Shown piece after piece: positions 60,793-64,000 of a DNA stretch of 64,000 nt. Location: the NCBI RefSeq assembly GCF_022968795.1, contig NZ_JALJRB010000001.1:248001-312000 (forward strand), given 5' to 3'. How positions within the stretch are numbered: position 1 is the stretch's first letter; each line of letters starts with the position of its first letter. Both the position numbers and the translations under genes were made by a program. The stretch comes from Desulfatitalea alkaliphila. Its GTDB lineage: Bacteria; Desulfobacterota; Desulfobacteria; Desulfobacterales; Desulfosarcinaceae. The notes beneath the pieces were generated by a model. That model did not search any database. It was given only the letters and a program-made list of their open reading frames with translations, and was not told the origin of the DNA.

Positions 60793-61881
60793 ATGCATTC
60801 GGAAGCAGTGGACACCATCATCGTCGGCGGCGGCCTCAGCGGGATATATGCGGCCGCGCTGCTGGCTGAGAAGACAAAATCGTTGGTGGTGCTCGAAGCC
60901 CGGCCCCGTGCCGGGGGCAGAATTTCGAGTCCCGAGCACCATGGCTTTTTCACCGATCTGGGACCATCCTGGTACTGGCCCATGATCAACCCGCGGGTTT
61001 GCGCACTGATACAGGCCCTGGGCCTTAAAGGATATCCGCAATTTGAAAACGGCCGGGGCCGACTGCAGGCCAAAAACGGCCAAGTGGAAACCATTGCCGG
61101 GTATCCGATGAATCCGCCCGGATGGCGCTTAAGCGGCGGCATGGCCTCCCTGGTTGAGGGCCTTTGCAGCCGGATTCCCCAAGATGTCATCCGGTTGGAC
61201 CATCCGGTCTGCGAAATCGAACGCCTGGACGATGGCGTTCGCGTCACCGTGGGGCATCATGACCAGGCGCCCCGATGCCGCCTGACGGCCGCCCGTGTAA
61301 TTCTTGCCATGCCGCCCCGGCTCGCGGCACGCACCGTTTGGTTCACACCCGATCTGCCCTACGATCTTACCCAGGCGATGTTGAAAGCCAGTACCTGGAT
61401 GGCGGGCCATGCCAAATTTTTTGCCTTGTACGATGCGGCGGATTGGCGGAAAATGGGCCTATCCGGCCAAGGGTTCAGCAGGAGCGGCCCTCTGGCGGAA
61501 ATCCATGACGCATCCAGCGATACCGGCAGGCCGTACGGGTTGACCGGCTTTGTCGGCATCCCGGCATTGCGGCGCACAAACAGAGAGGCCATCATCCAGG
61601 CCGGCCTGGCCCAACTGGCCCTGCTTTACGGTCCCTCGGCCGCACAGCCGGCCAAGGTGTTTTACCAGGATTGGGCGCAGGAGGCATTCACCGCAACCGA
61701 GTATGACCTGCGATCTGCCCACAACCATCCCGAGTTCCATCCACCCTCCGGAAACACCAGCATATGGGGCGGCCGGTTGCATTTTGCCGGCACGGAAACG
61801 GCGGATGATTTCGGCGGTTATCTTGAGGGCGCACTGTCCAGTGCCGAACGGGCGGCTACGGCAGCGATCCAATCACAATAG
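60793..61881 (+). CDS. Flavin amine-oxidase-like protein
   Basis: 362 residues. N-terminal FAD dinucleotide motif IIVGGGLSGIYAAALLAEKT then LEARPRAGGRISSPEHHGFF, the GG motif of amine oxidases, and the C-terminal FAGTETADDFGGYLEGALSS that contacts FAD. It is shorter than typical monoamine oxidases (about 450), mainly in the substrate domain. It probably oxidises an amine or related compound. It lies 187 nt after the Ntn hydrolase and before a TetR gene. Confidence 0.9.
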   Translation: MHSEAVDTIIVGGGLSGIYAAALLAEKTKSLVVLEARPRAGGRISSPEHHGFFTDLGPSWYWPMINPRVCALIQALGLKGYPQFENGRGRLQAKNGQVETIAGYPMNPPGWRLSGGMASLVEGLCSRIPQDVIRLDHPVCEIERLDDGVRVTVGHHDQAPRCRLTAARVILAMPPRLAARTVWFTPDLPYDLTQAMLKASTWMAGHAKFFALYDAADWRKMGLSGQGFSRSGPLAEIHDASSDTGRPYGLTGFVGIPALRRTNREAIIQAGLAQLALLYGPSAAQPAKVFYQDWAQEAFTATEYDLRSAHNHPEFHPPSGNTSIWGGRLHFAGTETADDFGGYLEGALSSAERAATAAIQSQ

Positions 61882-62134
61882 ATATTGGAGGAGGCGAACC
61901 TATATTTGGTGTGGGCGCAAACTTCACGATCATGAATTCAAACGCTTTTCCCTCAAACACCAGAACGGGCTGCTCGATCACAACAACCCATGGAAAACAT
62001 AGGCGACCGAGGCAGTGCAAGGGACCTCTCCGGCTGGAACAGGCCTTGAGCACCGTCACCCTCACCATTGACAACATCCCGCCAACTTGGCATAATGGCC
62101 GCAAAAATCGAGACTCAATTGCAAAGATGTATCC

Positions 62135-62776
62135 TTGAAAAAATCGACCACCAAACCGACGCCCCTCGCCATCGCCCTTGCCAAGGATAAGCAACCGCGA
62201 GCCACACCCATTGATGTGTTCAAACTTGCGCGAAAACTTTATCTGCAAGGCAAACATATCAGCATCGGCGAATTGGCCAAAAAATTGAACGTCAGTCGGG
62301 GTACCGTCTATCGCTGGGTCGGGAGCAAAGATCTGCTACTCGACGAAATCTTCTGTTCATTGATCAAGCCGACTTTCGAACAGGCCATTGCAGCCACGCC
62401 GGGGCATGGCGTCGGCCACGTGGTGGGTGTGCACCGCCACTTCATGACCACCCTTCTCTCCTTTCCGGCACTGCAGAAATTCATTCAAAACGAAACCAAT
62501 TACGCCTTTCGCATCCTGACCAACACAAACAGCGCCGTGAGCAAGCTGATCGTGTCCCTGACCGCTGATCATTTGCGTCAACAGGAAGCACAAGGCCATC
62601 TGCACCTTTCCGCCCCCCCCGAAGAGTTGGCCGAATTTTTCATCCTGGCCAACCAGGGCCTCATTTACTCCAACACCATCAGCGGCGGATCGCCGGCCAT
62701 CGAGAAGGCCTGCGCGCTGATCCGCATGCTGCTATCCGGCCGGTCGCCCTCCGCGCCTGACCCCCAAACCGAATAA
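62135..62776 (+). CDS. TetR-family regulator, paralogue of the one at 30863
   Basis: 213 residues. The start is TTG at 62135, because no in-frame ATG precedes the conserved KPTPLAIALAKDKQPRATPI segment, which lines up with the N-terminus of the protein at 30863. HTH: GELAKKLNVSRGTVYRWVGS. The ligand domain shares FEQAIAATPGHG, HVVGVHRHFMTTLLSF and NETNYAFRILTNTNSAVS with its paralogue. QsdR-like C-terminal domain. It follows the amine-oxidase-like gene by 253 nt; no divergent target is visible. Confidence 0.85.
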   Translation: MKKSTTKPTPLAIALAKDKQPRATPIDVFKLARKLYLQGKHISIGELAKKLNVSRGTVYRWVGSKDLLLDEIFCSLIKPTFEQAIAATPGHGVGHVVGVHRHFMTTLLSFPALQKFIQNETNYAFRILTNTNSAVSKLIVSLTADHLRQQEAQGHLHLSAPPEELAEFFILANQGLIYSNTISGGSPAIEKACALIRMLLSGRSPSAPDPQTE

Positions 62777-63219
62777 GCAAAACGCATCAGAACCGCCGCC
62801 CGCCCCCTCCTACGCGTCCACCGAACCCCCTTCAGCCTTACCTGTTGTTGTGTTCCATCCGACCCATATTCGATATTATCGAACAATAGACCCCGTCCGA
62901 ATTAGGTTTTGCGAGGATCAAATTTAGGGATTCCCCGATTGTCAACAGCCGGTAGACTGTGTACGAATGGTGCTAAAGGCGATTCGGGTCGATATCGAAC
63001 ACTTTTCCAGTCCGGCTTACAGTGGATCAATTTTCCATTTGCATCGATCGGCCACCCACACGGGTCAAAGCCGGCGGCCTCGAAGACAAGCTGCTCAATC
63101 TTCAATGCAAAGGGGGTGATAGCGGAACGCCGTGGTATTGGACCACAATGGTTTATCGACCATTGGAACCGCCGATCCAACAACCTTTTTAACAACCAAT
63201 CCTTGTATGGAGGAATTCG
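62777..63219. other. Intergenic region, second copy of the 38-nt repeat
   Basis: 62899-62936 matches 25703-25740. Two overlapping open frames lie at 62902-63223, but neither has a ribosome site or recognisable domain. AGGAGG-like sequence and a promoter for the next gene are near 63200. Confidence 0.5.
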
Positions 63220-64000
63220 ATGAAAACTTTCAGGAATCTAACGGTAGTGCTGCTGGCCATCTGCACACTTTTCCTTTTCACCGCCTGTGAGCCCTCCGGC
63301 GTACAGACCTATGACATCCGCAGCGGCAGCGGCATCAGCTCCGCGCGGGTCTTCTATCCGGGCAACATCGACCAGTTGAACAATGTGGGCGCCACCACCC
63401 TGTCCAGCGGCATGGGCGGCTCCAAAGAGGGCATGTACTGGTTGGCCGAACCCCTGGCCGAAGCCGGTATGGTGGTCATCGCCGTCAGCGCCAGCAACAA
63501 CCAGACCGTGGGCGGTTATGAACGGGCGCATCGCGGCGGCCTGGATCTGCTGCAAAGCGAAAACGCCAACAGCCGCAGCCCCATCTACGGCAAGCTGGGT
63601 CAACGCGGCATCATCGGATACTCCAAGGGCGGCGGTGCGGTGATCAATGTGGCATCGGCATTGGGCAACCAGGTCGGCACCTGCGTGGCCCTGGCCCCCT
63701 GGTCCCCCAGCCCCACCCGCAATCACAGTGCGGCCACCATGATCCTGACCGGTACCACCGACGCCATTGCCCCGGCCTACATGGGTTCGGGCGCCTACCG
63801 CGGTCTGCCGGCGGGCGTGCCCAAATTGTACGCCTCCATGCGCGGTGAAGGCCATTTCTATTGGAACATGCGTTCGCGCCTGGGCAGTGAGACCGACTTC
63901 ATCCGCGCCTGGCTGCAATACTACCTGGAAGACAACGATGGTGCCTACAATGTCTTCAGCCAGGGGCCGGGCAGCGGTATGACGGACTACCAGTTCGATC
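63220..64000 (+). CDS. PETase/cutinase-like alpha/beta hydrolase lipoprotein (partial, cut at the window end)
   Basis: Starts at the ATG at 63220 with GGAGG upstream and runs to the end of the window without a stop, 260 residues visible. A signal peptide ends in TAC (Cys23). The hydrolase triad is visible: nucleophile elbow GYSKG (Ser135), Asp181 in GTTDAIAP and His212 in GEGHFYW. The arrangement (SSGMGGSKEGMYWLAEPLAE, then GYSKGGGAVINVASA) fits the PET hydrolase/cutinase/dienelactone hydrolase group. Surface-exposed ester hydrolysis is likely; plastic degradation is not implied. Confidence 0.85.
   Translation, partial: MKTFRNLTVVLLAICTLFLFTACEPSGVQTYDIRSGSGISSARVFYPGNIDQLNNVGATTLSSGMGGSKEGMYWLAEPLAEAGMVVIAVSASNNQTVGGYERAHRGGLDLLQSENANSRSPIYGKLGQRGIIGYSKGGGAVINVASALGNQVGTCVALAPWSPSPTRNHSAATMILTGTTDAIAPAYMGSGAYRGLPAGVPKLYASMRGEGHFYWNMRSRLGSETDFIRAWLQYYLEDNDGAYNVFSQGPGSGMTDYQFD

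Noticed and set aside
62902-63223. Two open frames between the second TetR gene and the hydrolase
   Set aside because: No ribosome site, no recognisable domain and both strands open over the same stretch.

Overview
This is a GC-rich bacterial chromosome segment with no rRNA, tRNA, prophage or CRISPR array that I can see. The gene content fits a Desulfobacterota (deltaproteobacterial) sulfate reducer of the Desulfosarcina/Desulfococcus type: indolepyruvate:ferredoxin oxidoreductase, LutABC lactate oxidation genes, a stand-alone acyl-CoA ligase, a molybdenum hydroxylase, menaquinone synthesis, a sigma-54 activator and a TonB/B12 system. The taxon is an inference from content and style. No marker gene settles it.

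Layout. 1-4.9 kb: end of an aminotransferase gene, sfsA, a PAS/sigma-54 activator, a D-2-hydroxyacid dehydrogenase, a 49-residue small protein and a phosphoglycolate phosphatase-like HAD gene. 4.9-5.6 kb: a repeat-rich gap with a 187-bp palindromic insert. 5.6-12.6 kb: a complete vitamin B12 import locus: btuFCD-like ABC genes, then a cobalamin riboswitch with its terminator, then btuB-like receptor, exbB, exbD and tonB. 12.6-19.1 kb: an outer-membrane protein, a glycerophosphodiesterase, a SIMPL protein, moaB, pyrR, a second copy of the dispersed repeat, a YgiQ radical-SAM protein and a 34-residue Lys-rich protein. 19.2-25.5 kb: acyl-CoA ligase, a lipoprotein, ogt and lutCBA. 26-31.5 kb: a pectate lyase lipoprotein, a hairpin repeat element, iorBA and a TetR regulator.

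31.7-41.7 kb: an Lgt-CPBP fusion membrane protein, marC, then a long operon that joins a STAS protein, a degenerate anti-sigma-kinase domain fused to an acetyltransferase-like region, a HisC-type aminotransferase, a three-subunit molybdenum hydroxylase and a second acetyltransferase-like protein. 41.8-47 kb: an unrecognised coiled-coil protein, an OpuB-type osmolyte ABC transporter whose binding protein has its two halves in swapped order, and an RseC protein. 47.5-53.6 kb: an ABC binding protein, a broken ISAs1-type transposase, a catalase, a glutamine amidotransferase, a BASS-family transporter and menA.

53.7-64 kb: a TetR regulator with a divergent FadH/BaiCD-like flavoenzyme plus SDR operon, and a zinc alcohol dehydrogenase. 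Both target genes carry an almost identical palindromic operator. Then follow a DinB protein, an exported choloylglycine-hydrolase-type Ntn enzyme, an amine-oxidase-like flavoprotein, a second TetR regulator that is a paralogue of the one at 31 kb, and the start of a PETase/cutinase-like lipoprotein cut by the window end.

Most interesting points: the circularly permuted OpuBC-like binding protein; the Lgt-CPBP fusion; the STAS/degenerate-kinase/molybdenum-hydroxylase operon; the filled and empty sites of a palindromic insert at two copies of a dispersed repeat; a small hairpin repeat family; and the two-site TetR operator that defines a regulon.
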